From: a virus
Direction: 5' to 3' (one strand)
Length of the DNA stretch: 25,390 bases
IMG/VR virus record: IMGVR_UViG_3300031857_001254
Coordinates: 1-25,390 of that record
A program made the translations under genes and the position numbers. This document shows positions 6,725-17,100 of this stretch, in pieces. Under the pieces are notes generated by a model. It ran no database searches. It saw only the letters and a program-made list of their open reading frames with translations, and had not been told where the DNA came from. Numbering within the stretch: position 1 is the stretch's first letter; every line of letters starts with the position of its first letter.

Positions 6725-6863
6725 GTATAGAAAATCGTCACTTGACGAATATTATTATTTGGCGAAGTATTTGAATTTGGATTATAGTTCTTACTTATCC
6801 ATGCCAATATTCATTCGACGTTATTTAATTGATAAATTGATTGAGGAATATACTAAAAAATAA
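6678..6863 (+). CDS. Small ORF overlapping gp26-like gene, just before tape measure
   Basis: The frame encodes 61 residues if initiated at ATG 6678. The conserved-looking part is SSLDEYYYLAKYLNLDYSSYLSMPIFIRRYLIDKLIEEYTKK, predicted helical, which I quote only in outline: DEYYYLAKYLNL and IFIRRYLIDKLIEEY. The upstream gene is in the other frame through 6724. Two ways of making it are visible. A Shine-Dalgarno-like GGAGAGG lies just before the ATG, which is unusual in this genome. Alternatively, ribosomes could slip +1 at TTT-CGT (6707-6712), fusing this helix to the gp26-like protein. Position before the tape measure resembles the frameshifted chaperone pairs of many phages, or T4 gp51 by order. 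Function is unknown. Confidence 0.65.
   Translation: MSKLILDRSFFVLSSEYRKSSLDEYYYLAKYLNLDYSSYLSMPIFIRRYLIDKLIEEYTKK
6704..6712 (+). other. Candidate +1 ribosomal frameshift site
   Basis: In the gp26-like frame the codons read GAG TTT TTT CGT. A one-base forward slip of the P-site tRNA-Phe from TTT to TTC enters the downstream frame (GTC CTT), bypassing the TGA at 6722. The same TTT-CGT-C arrangement is the +1 slip site known from influenza PA-X. This is a sequence-based suggestion only. Confidence 0.4.
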
Positions 6864-6872
6864 AATAACTTC

Positions 6873-6880
6873 TATTTATT
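6873..6880 (+). promoter_or_regulatory. TATTTATT octamer before the tape measure gene
   Basis: TATTTATT lies 15 bases before the ATG at 6896 in a short intergenic gap. It differs from the commonest form of the late-type motif in its last base only. Confidence 0.45.
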
Positions 6881-6895
6881 ATAAAAAGTACCTCA

Positions 6896-9091
6896 ATGGC
6901 AAGTCAAGATGATTTACTAAAAAGAATAGATGAGTTAGAAGAAGAAGTTGAAGTTCTTAAAACAAGATTACAACGCTCAGAAAGAAAAGCATCATTTGGT
7001 CGTTTAGGTGATGTAGGTCAAGATACTTCAAATCCATTTGAAGCTATTTCTTTAGGTATTAATAAAATTGCAGAAGGATTTATTAACTTAGATAAAATTA
7101 CTTCAGGTGTTTTTGTCGATATTAGAAATGCGGCAACAAATGCTGCTGCTGAATTTGGCACTGGGTTAAAAAATTATGAAAGTATTAGTCAGGAAATTGC
7201 AAAATCAATACCAGATTTAACTAGACTTGGGTTTGAAGTATCACAAATTGGTGGTATGCAGGAAAAATTCACAGAAAAGATTCAAACAAATGTTGTTTTA
7301 AGTTCTGATGCATTAAAAAATATTGGTGTTTTAGATAAACTTGGGGCTAATGGCGCTGCTATAGCTGCAAGTTTTAGAGATTCAGCACAATCTGTTTCTG
7401 GTATGATTGATGAATTGGAAGTTGCTGGTCAAGTTGCTGGTGATTATGGTGTTAATGCTAGTAAGATTTTTGCGGATATTGAAAAAACAATGCAAACAAC
7501 GAACCAATATAGGTTTGAAAATGGTGTTGAAGGTATTTCAAGAATGGCGGCACAGACAGCGATTATGGGAATTAGTTTTGAGAAAGTTGTTGAATTTGCG
7601 GATAGCGTAATGAACCCACAAGGTGCGATTGATGCTGTTGCAGCATTCCAAAGATTGGGCGTTACTGTTAGTGGATTACAAGATCCTTTTAAACTTATGT
7701 ATATGGCTCAAAGTGATATGGAAGGTTTAACGGAGGAAATTGGTAAATCTGTTAGTAATTTAGGTACATTTAATAGAGAAACAGGTAAATTAGAAATTCC
7801 ACCATCGGCTAGAATGCAGTTGAAAGAAATGGGAGACATTTTAAAACTTGGACCTGAACAAATGAATAAAATGGTAAGCCAGCAAGCTAAATTTAATGCA
7901 ATGGCTGGCGATTTTGAAGGTCTTGGTGTCTCGGAAGAAGATAGAATGATGATTTCAAATTTAGCTGAGTTTAATAAAGAAACACAACAGTTCGAAGTAA
8001 AAGTTGGTGGTGAAACAAAAGCAGTAACATCATTAAGTGATGAAGATATTAAAATATTACAACAAAGACCGGAATCTTTAGAAGAAGCGGCATTTCAGCA
8101 ACTTGATTACGTGAGTTCTATAAATAACAATGTTGCTGCAATGTTAAAAACTCCCGGAGCAGCGGTTGCTGCGACAAAAGCTCAGTTAGATACTGAGCGA
8201 TTAGCTAGGGGAATGTTTGAGTCGGGCGGGGAAGTTATTACAAAAGCATTTAAAGATGCTAAAATTAGAGAAGAAGTTGATAGATTTACAAAAGAATTTG
8301 GCGGGTCATTAGATGATGTTGTAAATGCATTAAAATCTGGTAATGTGGAAGAAATTAAAAAAGTGTTCGGAAATCTTTCTTCTATTGGAGAAATTGGGTT
8401 TGAAGATGCCTTTAATAGATTCCAAAGTAGTTTTAGCGAAGGATTATCCAAAATACCTGAAAATTTAAGCGAAGTGTTAGGTGATAAAAATATTTATATG
8501 GGACTAAGTGGTGTTATAAAGGAGGTTGTTAATGAATTTGGTGCTAAAATTAAAGAAACGTTTAATACTTCTATTAACGAAACAACACAATCCCCAATAC
8601 CAAATCAACCATCCCCCCAAGCAGGAATAACACAAGCAGCAGAAAATCAAATACAAAGTGTTGGAGTAACTGGGTCACAAGCAACCCCCTCTAGTGAAGT
8701 TCCCGCTGAAGATTTCGTAATTAGAACATTACCAGAAGATACAATAAAAGTTGTCGGTGGAACAAATCTCCCCCCCGGTGGTGCAGATATAACAAATATT
8801 CTAAATAATCAAACAAATAATACTCAAGCATTAACCTCAGTACAACCTGTTTTAAACAGAGATTTAGCAAACTTAGAAACACCAAGAACCGCTGAAAATA
8901 ATAGGATTGAAGAAAAGGAATTAAGAGTAAAATTTGACCCATTTATTGTTAAATTAGAAGGTGATGGAAAATCAATAGAGATGGCGTTACAAGATAATGT
9001 TGTTAGAGATAAAATAATCGACATGGTTGGTAAAGCTATGACATCTGACTACAACACAATGGGTAGACCAATATTAGGTGGTCGTGCATAA
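6896..9091 (+). CDS. Tape measure protein (T4 gp29-like position)
   Basis: This 731-residue protein has an N-terminal coiled coil (residues about 3-31, heptads of Leu/Ile with Glu/Lys), then a long, mainly helical, Ala/Gly-rich region without catalytic motifs, an Asn/Gln/Pro-rich linker at about 560-660, and a small C-terminal domain (KFDPFIVKLEGDGKSIEM). This make-up, and its place after a gp26-like gene and before the tube-initiator-like gene, matches the tail length determinator; T4 gp29 is 590 residues. Using the usual rule of about 0.15 nm per residue gives a tail near 110 nm, an inference. The linker holds short C runs (for example seven Cs at 8770-8776), but the frame stays open through them. 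The call rests on composition and context rather than on a sequence signature. Confidence 0.7.
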   Translation: MASQDDLLKRIDELEEEVEVLKTRLQRSERKASFGRLGDVGQDTSNPFEAISLGINKIAEGFINLDKITSGVFVDIRNAATNAAAEFGTGLKNYESISQEIAKSIPDLTRLGFEVSQIGGMQEKFTEKIQTNVVLSSDALKNIGVLDKLGANGAAIAASFRDSAQSVSGMIDELEVAGQVAGDYGVNASKIFADIEKTMQTTNQYRFENGVEGISRMAAQTAIMGISFEKVVEFADSVMNPQGAIDAVAAFQRLGVTVSGLQDPFKLMYMAQSDMEGLTEEIGKSVSNLGTFNRETGKLEIPPSARMQLKEMGDILKLGPEQMNKMVSQQAKFNAMAGDFEGLGVSEEDRMMISNLAEFNKETQQFEVKVGGETKAVTSLSDEDIKILQQRPESLEEAAFQQLDYVSSINNNVAAMLKTPGAAVAATKAQLDTERLARGMFESGGEVITKAFKDAKIREEVDRFTKEFGGSLDDVVNALKSGNVEEIKKVFGNLSSIGEIGFEDAFNRFQSSFSEGLSKIPENLSEVLGDKNIYMGLSGVIKEVVNEFGAKIKETFNTSINETTQSPIPNQPSPQAGITQAAENQIQSVGVTGSQATPSSEVPAEDFVIRTLPEDTIKVVGGTNLPPGGADITNILNNQTNNTQALTSVQPVLNRDLANLETPRTAENNRIEEKELRVKFDPFIVKLEGDGKSIEMALQDNVVRDKIIDMVGKAMTSDYNTMGRPILGGRA

Positions 9092-9107
9092 AATTTTAAA
9101 ACTCATC

Positions 9108-9115
9108 TATTTATT
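9108..9115 (+). promoter_or_regulatory. TATTTATT octamer before the 1580-residue gene
   Basis: TATTTATT lies 14 bases before ATG 9130, nearly the same spacing as before the tape measure gene (15) and the 20604 gene (13), supporting a shared late promoter element. Confidence 0.45.
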
Positions 9116-9129
9116 GAGAAAGTGATAAT

Positions 9130-12100
9130 ATGCCAAGTCAATTAACATTTGAAGCTACTGAATTTTTAAGAAATAAGTTGTTGAATAGAAATTTACCTTC
9201 CTATAATAAAGAAGGTCAATTTTCTTCTCCACCTCCCCCAAATGCTTATGAATATCAGCAAAATGATTTTAATGTTATTGATTCACCTGATAATTTAATC
9301 GACGATGGTATTTTAATTAGTGGACAATACGCTTCAAATAAATACGGTCCAGATGGTGGTTATACAACGGATATAGCATCAATAGGTACTGTTAGCATTG
9401 GTTCAAATGAGGGACCGTATGGTAACAATGATGCTGACCTATTAGAATTTAGCAAAAGTTTTCTATCTAACTTAGGTCTTAATAACATATATTCACCAGT
9501 TGCTGGTGTGGTCGGTGAGAATTATAATTTTGTTTATACAACAGATGTTAAATTTCCCCAACCATCACCTAAGTGGTTATATTCACCTTATTTACCTTAT
9601 TGGGATCCCCCTAGTTTTAGACCATCATTTTATTCACCATTTGAATTATTTATAAATCCGTTCCCTGTTGGGAATAATGGTTCTTTAAGTGATGATTCAG
9701 TTTTAGCACAAAATAGTGCTAATTCATTCAGAACCATGATGCAATATCGAGTACAACAAAATTTATATACCGAAACAATCGGTAGATTGAATTTTATTGA
9801 TGCTCTTAGCGATCCGACAGATTGGATTGCAATTTTAAATGGTAATGTACCTTTAATTGAAAGAAATTATCAAATTACCGTACCACAGAGTTTACTTGGA
9901 AGGGGTGCGGATTTCTTAGCTAGATTACAAGGGTTATATTATCCAGCTTCAACAATTCCGGGTGATTATTTTGAAGAAGCTAATAGAACAGAAAACAACA
10001 ATACGACATTTATTGGTCGAACAATAGATTATATTGGTGGTTTATTTGGATTGGGCGGTAGAAGAGGTAGAACACCTTCTCAGTTATTTTTGGATAACAC
10101 TAGTGCTGGACAAAAGAAACAATTATCAAATAACTTAGAATTTAATAAGTATAGACCTTTTTATGTAACAAATTCAGCACAAAATCCTGTTGGTTTTGTA
10201 TCGAGATTGTTGGGTATTCAGTTTCCCGCTGGAAATTATTATGTTGGAAGTCAGGATAGAGACCCAAGCTATATTTCATCACCTCCGGGTCAAATTCCGT
10301 TGGATTCAAGTGGAAAACAAATTGATGCGTTGGTTTATGGTCCCGAATTATTAGCTAAAGATTTTGAAGGTACCGATAATAATTTAAAAATTGGTTTAGC
10401 TGGTAAAACGGTTATTGATAGTGGTGGAATTAATGGTGGTATGTCTTGGAACTCACAAAAATTCAGCGGTAATGCTGGATTTAAAGTTGGTCCCGGTGGT
10501 GATATTGTTAAAAATGATGATGAATTTAATGCGATAAGTTCACAATATGAATCAACAAAATCAACAAATTATGATTTTAAAGAGGGAAGCATTCTTTATA
10601 ATACACAAAAACTAATTGATTCACAACCACCTAATGCGAATAGATATTCACATGCTGGTAATGCTATTGACCAAGTTTCAAAAATATTTAATGATGGTTA
10701 TAAAGAAATAACAAAAGGTTCAAAAGTAATCAGTTATATTAACGAAAATGGAATTGAAAAGGGTCAAGAATATTGCAGAATCTTTACCAAAGATACACCA
10801 TATTTAACGTATGCTGATTTACAAAAGACCGATGGTAATATTAGAAAGTTTGAAAATTCAGTATTAAATAATACGTTTAATTTGAATATTGCACCATTTA
10901 AAGGTAATGGTAGTACCAATATTTTAAATGATTCTTCAGCAAATGCTAATGATGGTAAAGTTAAAAAATATATGTTCTCACTTGAGAATTTAGCTTGGAG
11001 AACATCATCAAAACCCGGTTTTAGAGTTCAAGATTTACCAATTTGCGAAAGAGGACCGAATGGTGGAAGAATAATGTGGTTTCCACCATATGAATTAACT
11101 TTTAATGAAGATTCAAGACCAGATTTTGCAACTCACGTATTCTTGGGTAGACCTGAACCGATTTATACGTACAAAAGTACATCAAGAAGTGGTTCTTTAA
11201 GTTGGAAAATAATTGTTGACCATCCATCTGTACTTAACGTTATAACAAATAAAGTTTTAAGCAAAGAAACTAGTAAGGAAAAAGTTAATTCAATTATTGA
11301 TTCATTTTTTGCTGGTTGTAAAAAGTATGATCTTTATGAATTAGCTGCGAAATACCCATCAATCCCAATTTCTGAATTAGAACTTTTACAAAATGTAATT
11401 AATAATCCGAATTCTTCGGAAGAAGATGTTCGTGAAGCATATCGACAAAATACGGTAACTGATGCTGGAGCACAAGACCCCTCAAGTACATCAACAAGTG
11501 GGTCAATTGATAGTTTTAATGAAACGATGTTTTATTTCCCTGTATTAGATAACTCACAAGGGGTTTTAGCTAATACTAGTTATGAAATTTATTATAATGA
11601 GTATATTACGCAGAAGCAAAATAATTACGTATCAGATAATTTAGCAAAAACTTTTATTGAAACTGAAGTTGAGCCAACACTAAATAACCTTGATAGTTTA
11701 ATAGAGACGGTATATGACGCAATAAAAAATAAAGGTGTCAGTGTTGTTAAATTAAATTTTGAAGCTTCTATATACCCACCAAATCGTTCATTAGATATTA
11801 GTTCTGAACAGATTGCTGGTTCAACACCCTCAAACAAAGTTAGTACAATTAAAACTTATTTAACTCAAAGAGTTTTACCATCAGGTAATGAGGAAAAAAC
11901 CTTAAGAGATTATATAAATAATAATAAAGTAATTATTACAACATTATCAAGTCTTTCAGATATTGCATCAACTAATACCAACAGTTTTAATTGCTTAAAT
12001 CCTGAGGAACCACAAACTGAAACTAATAAAATGGCGTGTAATAGTATTAGAATTAAAAGTATTATTACGGAAATAACACCGGAATCAAATACTGTTACTG

Positions 12101-13872
12101 AAAATGAAACACCAGTAGCACAACCCGCAACAACACAACAACCAACATTATCTGAGCAATCAATAACAGGTATTTCAAAAAGATTATTGAGAAATCTTCT
12201 TTCAGAATGTGATTATTTCGAAATGATAAAAGAAGATGACCCAATGTTGTATGACTCAATAAGTCAGAAAATTAAATATTTCCAACCAGCATTTCATAGT
12301 ATAACACCTGAGGGATTAAATTCTAGATTAACATTTTTGCAACAATGTATGAGACCCGGAGAAACAATCCCAACTATTGGTGCTGACGGTCAACCAAAAA
12401 CAACTGACGCATTAAATACATCATTTGGTGCTCCACCTGTTCTTGTTTTACGAGTTGGAGATTTCTTTAATACTAAAATAATACCAACTAGTTTAAGTTT
12501 AAAATATGAAAATTTAGATATTAATCCAGAAGGCATTGGTGTCCAACCCATGATTGCGACAGTTACCATGAGCTTTAATTTTATTGGTGGTCATGGACTA
12601 AGAGAACCTGTACAAAGATTGCAGAATGCGTTATCATTCAATTATTATGCGAATACTGAAATGTATGATGAAAGAGCGATTGCAACCGAAGATACGAAAA
12701 AATTTGACCGTCAAGTTCTTGATGCGATATTAGCTCAGGTTGAACCACCAAAAGCAACAGTTAATAATATAACGAATAATGGTGGTAATACAATTGGAGA
12801 AATAATTAATAGCGTTCAAACAAGTACTAGTGAGACGGGTACTACTAGCTATATTAAGATTATGGACACATTAATTTCAGAGTCTCAAACATATTTTAAT
12901 GCAACTATAAATGGATTTGAAGGAATAATTAATAATTATAATTATGGAATTCTACAATTGATTTCTGATAATAGAAAATATACCACAGGTAATTTTGGAG
13001 CGACTAATGTGGAAATTGTTGGTAAATCAAATAAAATACAAGATAATATTGATAAATTATTTAAATCGGTCATTTCTGATATTAAAAATGAAAATAATCC
13101 CGTTTTTAATAGTTTTAGTGCTTACACAACTAATGCCGAAAAAAGAATATTTAAGAGAAATTATGAAAATTATTTGAATGAGTTAAGAAATTCATTTACC
13201 GATAATTTAAATAACACAATTAATGATTTAACCACAGCACAAGAAAATTTAATTTTTACCGTTGAAAAAATTAATTATTTAATTGATGAAAAGGCTGATG
13301 GATTAATACAGGGAAATGGTGATGTTAAAATATATAAACTAGCATCAAATAATGAGAAATTTATTATAATGGTTAAAGATTATGGAATTATTGCAACATC
13401 AGCAAATACCTTCCAACAAATGCTAGTTGAGAAAAAATTATTATTTAATTCTTATATAAATAACATATTTGTTCCGGCAAACAATGATTTTAATACGCTA
13501 GAAGATGAGGTTAAAACAGAATATATGATTATTTGTCAAAAATTATTAAATAATACTGATGAATTTTTAAACAAAATAACAAAAGACATTAGTGAAGATG
13601 TTAGTGATTCAATTATAGGTTATTATAATACTTTAAAAAATAATAGTTATAAAGAAGAATTTGATTCTGAGATTAAATTAATTAATGATTTTAAACAAGA
13701 CAATCCTCAATACACTAAATTTATTCCACTTGATAGCACACCAACAGAAAGAACTGTTGAGTTTGAGGTCGCAAAGGCATCAACATCAGAAAGAAATAAA
13801 TTAATTAAACTTTATGATGAAGAAAATAGTGGTTCAAATAATACATATAATGGAAAATACAAATTTTTATAA
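9130..13872 (+). CDS. Giant baseplate/tail-tube-initiator-like protein (1580 residues)
   Basis: The N-terminal third (1-600) is Pro-, Tyr- and Asn-rich without recognised domains. Residues about 614-702 (FSLENLAWR, MWFPPYELTFNED, GRPEPIYTY, SGSLSWKIIVDHPS) and about 1102-1172 (PPVLVLRVGDFF, SLSLKYENLDINPEGIGVQP, FNFIGGHG, LQNALSF) look like the two halves of a contractile-tail tube-initiator fold, as in gp48/gp54 or the tube proteins of contractile injection systems. About 400 residues separate them, including a stretch at 801-908 with a faint OmpA-like look. The C-terminal 390 residues are helical and Asn-rich. The position after the tape measure matches gp48/gp54 in T4, but those have about 320-360 residues. 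Baseplate location is likely; details are inferred. Confidence 0.7.
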   Translation: MPSQLTFEATEFLRNKLLNRNLPSYNKEGQFSSPPPPNAYEYQQNDFNVIDSPDNLIDDGILISGQYASNKYGPDGGYTTDIASIGTVSIGSNEGPYGNNDADLLEFSKSFLSNLGLNNIYSPVAGVVGENYNFVYTTDVKFPQPSPKWLYSPYLPYWDPPSFRPSFYSPFELFINPFPVGNNGSLSDDSVLAQNSANSFRTMMQYRVQQNLYTETIGRLNFIDALSDPTDWIAILNGNVPLIERNYQITVPQSLLGRGADFLARLQGLYYPASTIPGDYFEEANRTENNNTTFIGRTIDYIGGLFGLGGRRGRTPSQLFLDNTSAGQKKQLSNNLEFNKYRPFYVTNSAQNPVGFVSRLLGIQFPAGNYYVGSQDRDPSYISSPPGQIPLDSSGKQIDALVYGPELLAKDFEGTDNNLKIGLAGKTVIDSGGINGGMSWNSQKFSGNAGFKVGPGGDIVKNDDEFNAISSQYESTKSTNYDFKEGSILYNTQKLIDSQPPNANRYSHAGNAIDQVSKIFNDGYKEITKGSKVISYINENGIEKGQEYCRIFTKDTPYLTYADLQKTDGNIRKFENSVLNNTFNLNIAPFKGNGSTNILNDSSANANDGKVKKYMFSLENLAWRTSSKPGFRVQDLPICERGPNGGRIMWFPPYELTFNEDSRPDFATHVFLGRPEPIYTYKSTSRSGSLSWKIIVDHPSVLNVITNKVLSKETSKEKVNSIIDSFFAGCKKYDLYELAAKYPSIPISELELLQNVINNPNSSEEDVREAYRQNTVTDAGAQDPSSTSTSGSIDSFNETMFYFPVLDNSQGVLANTSYEIYYNEYITQKQNNYVSDNLAKTFIETEVEPTLNNLDSLIETVYDAIKNKGVSVVKLNFEASIYPPNRSLDISSEQIAGSTPSNKVSTIKTYLTQRVLPSGNEEKTLRDYINNNKVIITTLSSLSDIASTNTNSFNCLNPEEPQTETNKMACNSIRIKSIITEITPESNTVTENETPVAQPATTQQPTLSEQSITGISKRLLRNLLSECDYFEMIKEDDPMLYDSISQKIKYFQPAFHSITPEGLNSRLTFLQQCMRPGETIPTIGADGQPKTTDALNTSFGAPPVLVLRVGDFFNTKIIPTSLSLKYENLDINPEGIGVQPMIATVTMSFNFIGGHGLREPVQRLQNALSFNYYANTEMYDERAIATEDTKKFDRQVLDAILAQVEPPKATVNNITNNGGNTIGEIINSVQTSTSETGTTSYIKIMDTLISESQTYFNATINGFEGIINNYNYGILQLISDNRKYTTGNFGATNVEIVGKSNKIQDNIDKLFKSVISDIKNENNPVFNSFSAYTTNAEKRIFKRNYENYLNELRNSFTDNLNNTINDLTTAQENLIFTVEKINYLIDEKADGLIQGNGDVKIYKLASNNEKFIIMVKDYGIIATSANTFQQMLVEKKLLFNSYINNIFVPANNDFNTLEDEVKTEYMIICQKLLNNTDEFLNKITKDISEDVSDSIIGYYNTLKNNSYKEEFDSEIKLINDFKQDNPQYTKFIPLDSTPTERTVEFEVAKASTSERNKLIKLYDEENSGSNNTYNGKYKFL

Positions 13873-13874
13873 GC

Positions 13875-14195
13875 ATGTATAGGTACTACGATAGATATAA
13901 AAATTTTTTAATTAATGGTCAACAAACTGTTGTACCATTTATATCTATTCCAGAAAAAAATTCAGATAAACAATACATATATAAAGAGAACGTTAGTCGT
14001 TTAGATAAGGTTTCATTTGAATATTATGGTTCGCCATTATTTACTTGGTTAATATTATCAGCAAATCCAAAATTTGGTGGACTTGAAAGTAATATACCGG
14101 ATGGATCAGTATTGACAATCCCATTTCCATTGGTAACTTCTCTACAAGATTATAATTCACAGTTAGAAAACTACTTCTTCTATTATGGTAGATAA
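13875..14195 (+). CDS. Baseplate wedge protein, gp53/LysM-like
   Basis: The 106-residue protein carries a LysM-like core: RLDKVSFEYYGSPLFTWLIL (residues about 41-60) followed by SANPKFGG and IPDGSVLTIPFPL. This R-D-S-YYG-W-L-AN-I-G-L-IP order is shared by LysM domains and by T4 gp53, which joins neighbouring baseplate wedges. T4 gp53 is about 196 residues, so this is a short version holding mostly the LysM-like part. It begins two bases after the preceding giant gene and overlaps the next by 11 bases (ATGGTAGATAA), implying coupled translation and matched output of baseplate parts. Confidence 0.8.
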   Translation: MYRYYDRYKNFLINGQQTVVPFISIPEKNSDKQYIYKENVSRLDKVSFEYYGSPLFTWLILSANPKFGGLESNIPDGSVLTIPFPLVTSLQDYNSQLENYFFYYGR

Positions 14196-17100
14196 CGAAA
14201 AAATATTAGTTGAGGTTGATTATGACAATATTGTTTTAATTGACCCAAATAAAGTAATTGGTGATAATGGAAAATCGCAAGAACGACTTGTTAAGCAAGA
14301 AGATTTAGTTATGTATGCAAATCTTGAAGCTATTTTTGTTCCTCGCACAAAATTTAATATAGGTTCCGCCCAAGACGATACGGTTCAACCAGTAACAATA
14401 GCAACAAATAATTTCGGCGCAATAAATTTTTTAAATCCCGGAAATGAAGGTTTTTTTACAACAGAATGGTCTGATGAAATTACGGGTAAAGATACTTTAA
14501 AAAATGAAGGTACAAATCAAATAAGACAGGTAATTGATACAAATAGTGCTTTTTATTTAAAACAAAAAATCGATAATGTTAAAGATACACAAACGTTAGG
14601 TATAACTAACATTCTTGTTGATAATAACGCATCTCAAACACCTGTGGTTACAATAGATTTGGTCGATGTTGGTGGAAGAACCCTTTTTGAAAAAGGTGAC
14701 GAATCCCCATATTCTGTATTTTTTAATTTACCATATCCAACATTCTATTTAACATTAAAAGGTTATTTTGGAAAAGCAATCAGATATCAGTTGATTTTAG
14801 CTAAATTCACATCTGAATTAGATTCACAAAATGGTAATTTTACTGTTAGATTAACTTTTTATTCATATAAGTATACAATATTAGCTGATTTACAAATAGG
14901 TTCTGTTTTGGCGTTACCAAACATGTATAATACAACTTATACGTTAATACCAACAACCGAAACCAACCAAAATTCAGATGCAGCAAGAATTTCTGTTGGA
15001 CAAACAGATAAGCCGGTAACAAATGTTGTTGTTGGTAAAGGCTATCAAAAAATAAGAGAATTATATTCTGAGTATAAAAGCAAGGACTTAATACCTGAAG
15101 ATTTTCCTGAATTATCGATACCACAATTAGTGGTTAAACTTGAAAATTTTGAAAGAAATATAATAGCACAATTAGGCACCGAAAAATTTGATTCATTTAC
15201 CGACATTAAAAATTATAAAGAAGGTATTAAAAACCTACAAACTAAAGTATTCTCAACAAATCTTGAAGCTTGGTCCAGAAAATATTTGGATTTGGAAAAT
15301 TACTATATTTTAATCAAACTAAAAACAAATGACCCAGAAGTAAGAGCTTATAGATATAAAAAAGAAATTAGTAGTGATTTACAAAAAATTGAAAATGCTA
15401 AAGCCGAACTAACTAAATTAATAGAAGAATTAAAAGAAGTTTGGACAAAAAATAGCACATTAGGCCCAAATGGAACGTATACTATTAATGGTAAAACAAT
15501 AGAATCACAAATTAATTTTAACCTAAATGTTGATTTAATAAATAAAAATATTAGTGATAACCAAATTGATTGGTGTGAAACCTATAGAAGAAAATTTGGG
15601 CGACAGATAAATGAAAAATGTAAAGAAAGTGTTATAGAAAATTATGGTGATTTTTCTAGCACAATATATATTGAAAATAGTACAGAAATAGTAATTAATA
15701 ATATATTTGTTTTTAATGGTGAAAATTCCTTCAATAAGGAAATTAATCAAATGATAACCAAAGCAAATAATATTGAAGAACAAATTGAAAAAGAATTAAC
15801 CGCAATTTTACAAAAAAAATTAGAATCTGCTGAAGGTTTAGGTTTTAAGCCAACAATTAGAAATATTTTTGCAATTATATTTGCATCGGTAGAAGGTATT
15901 TTTAGGTTACTTGATGATGTTCATAAAGATGCTTTTGATCAGAGATATAGTAGAGTTAGATACGATGCTTTATTTTCCGATGGTAAAGACGATGTTAGCT
16001 CTGATTCAACAGATTTAGTATCAAAAACTCAAGAACCAAATCAAACTAACGGTGATATTCAGGTATATCCTTGGCCTGAGTTTTTTATAAAAACAGAAAC
16101 TGAGAATAAAATTAGTTTTCCTTTAGCTTATCCGGCTGATCCTGAACTAATTGAAAAAACACAAGCAGATAATTACGATATTTGGCCTGAAGTTGAATTT
16201 GTTGAAGAAATGATAAAAGGTCTTACACAGAGAGATGTTGTGTTCAATACTTCCGATGTTACTTCAGACGAAGAATATAGTGTAAATAGATTATCACTTA
16301 ATGCAATTGAATTTCCAACAACAAATAGGTCTTATGGTCCAAAAGAATTTGTTAAATTCTTTTATGAAATAAAAGAAAGATTAATTGTAGCTTCAACAAT
16401 TGATAAACTTAACAGAAATTATAAGCAAACGAATGATATAACTGAGGTTATTGCTCAAATGGAGGCGTATAATATACTTACATCATTAAGTGTAGATAAT
16501 CCTCAGATTATTACCGCATTAAAGAATTTTAAGATAGATAATCAAGAAAATTTTGATGCTTATTTGAAACAAATATCAAATGAAGGTATTGGTGAAAGCT
16601 GGCAATTATATATTAGAGGTTTATATAGCACACCATATTTAAGAGAATTAACAGAACAAACAAAAGATTTTAATATATTACCCAGCGATATAATTTCAGG
16701 TCCATCACCAAATTCTGAAGTTGAAAGTATTAACAAATTAGTTATGTTTTTAAATCAGGATTCAAATGTTATTGATTTTACCGATATATATCCGATAGTA
16801 AATCTTGAATGGGCAAGACAAAATTTGGCAAATGGTTCCGGATTAGGTTCAATAACTAATTTAACTAAAACATCTTCTGTTATTGGGTTTAATTCAGAAA
16901 AAAAACATATTACTAATTTTAACACTAATGAAAATGACAAAATAAAAAGACCATTAACAAGTTTTTCTTTTACATTACAGACACCGCCAAACACATATAA
17001 CAACTCAATTGAACTAAATACTTTTTATCAAAATAGATATAATAATTATAATAATTTATTACCAACCGAAGGACTTATAACATATGAAAATTCTCCACCT

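Noticed and set aside
8770-8776. C7 run in the tape measure gene as a possible frameshift
   Set aside because: The frame stays open on both sides and ends in a plausible C-terminal domain, so no shift is needed.
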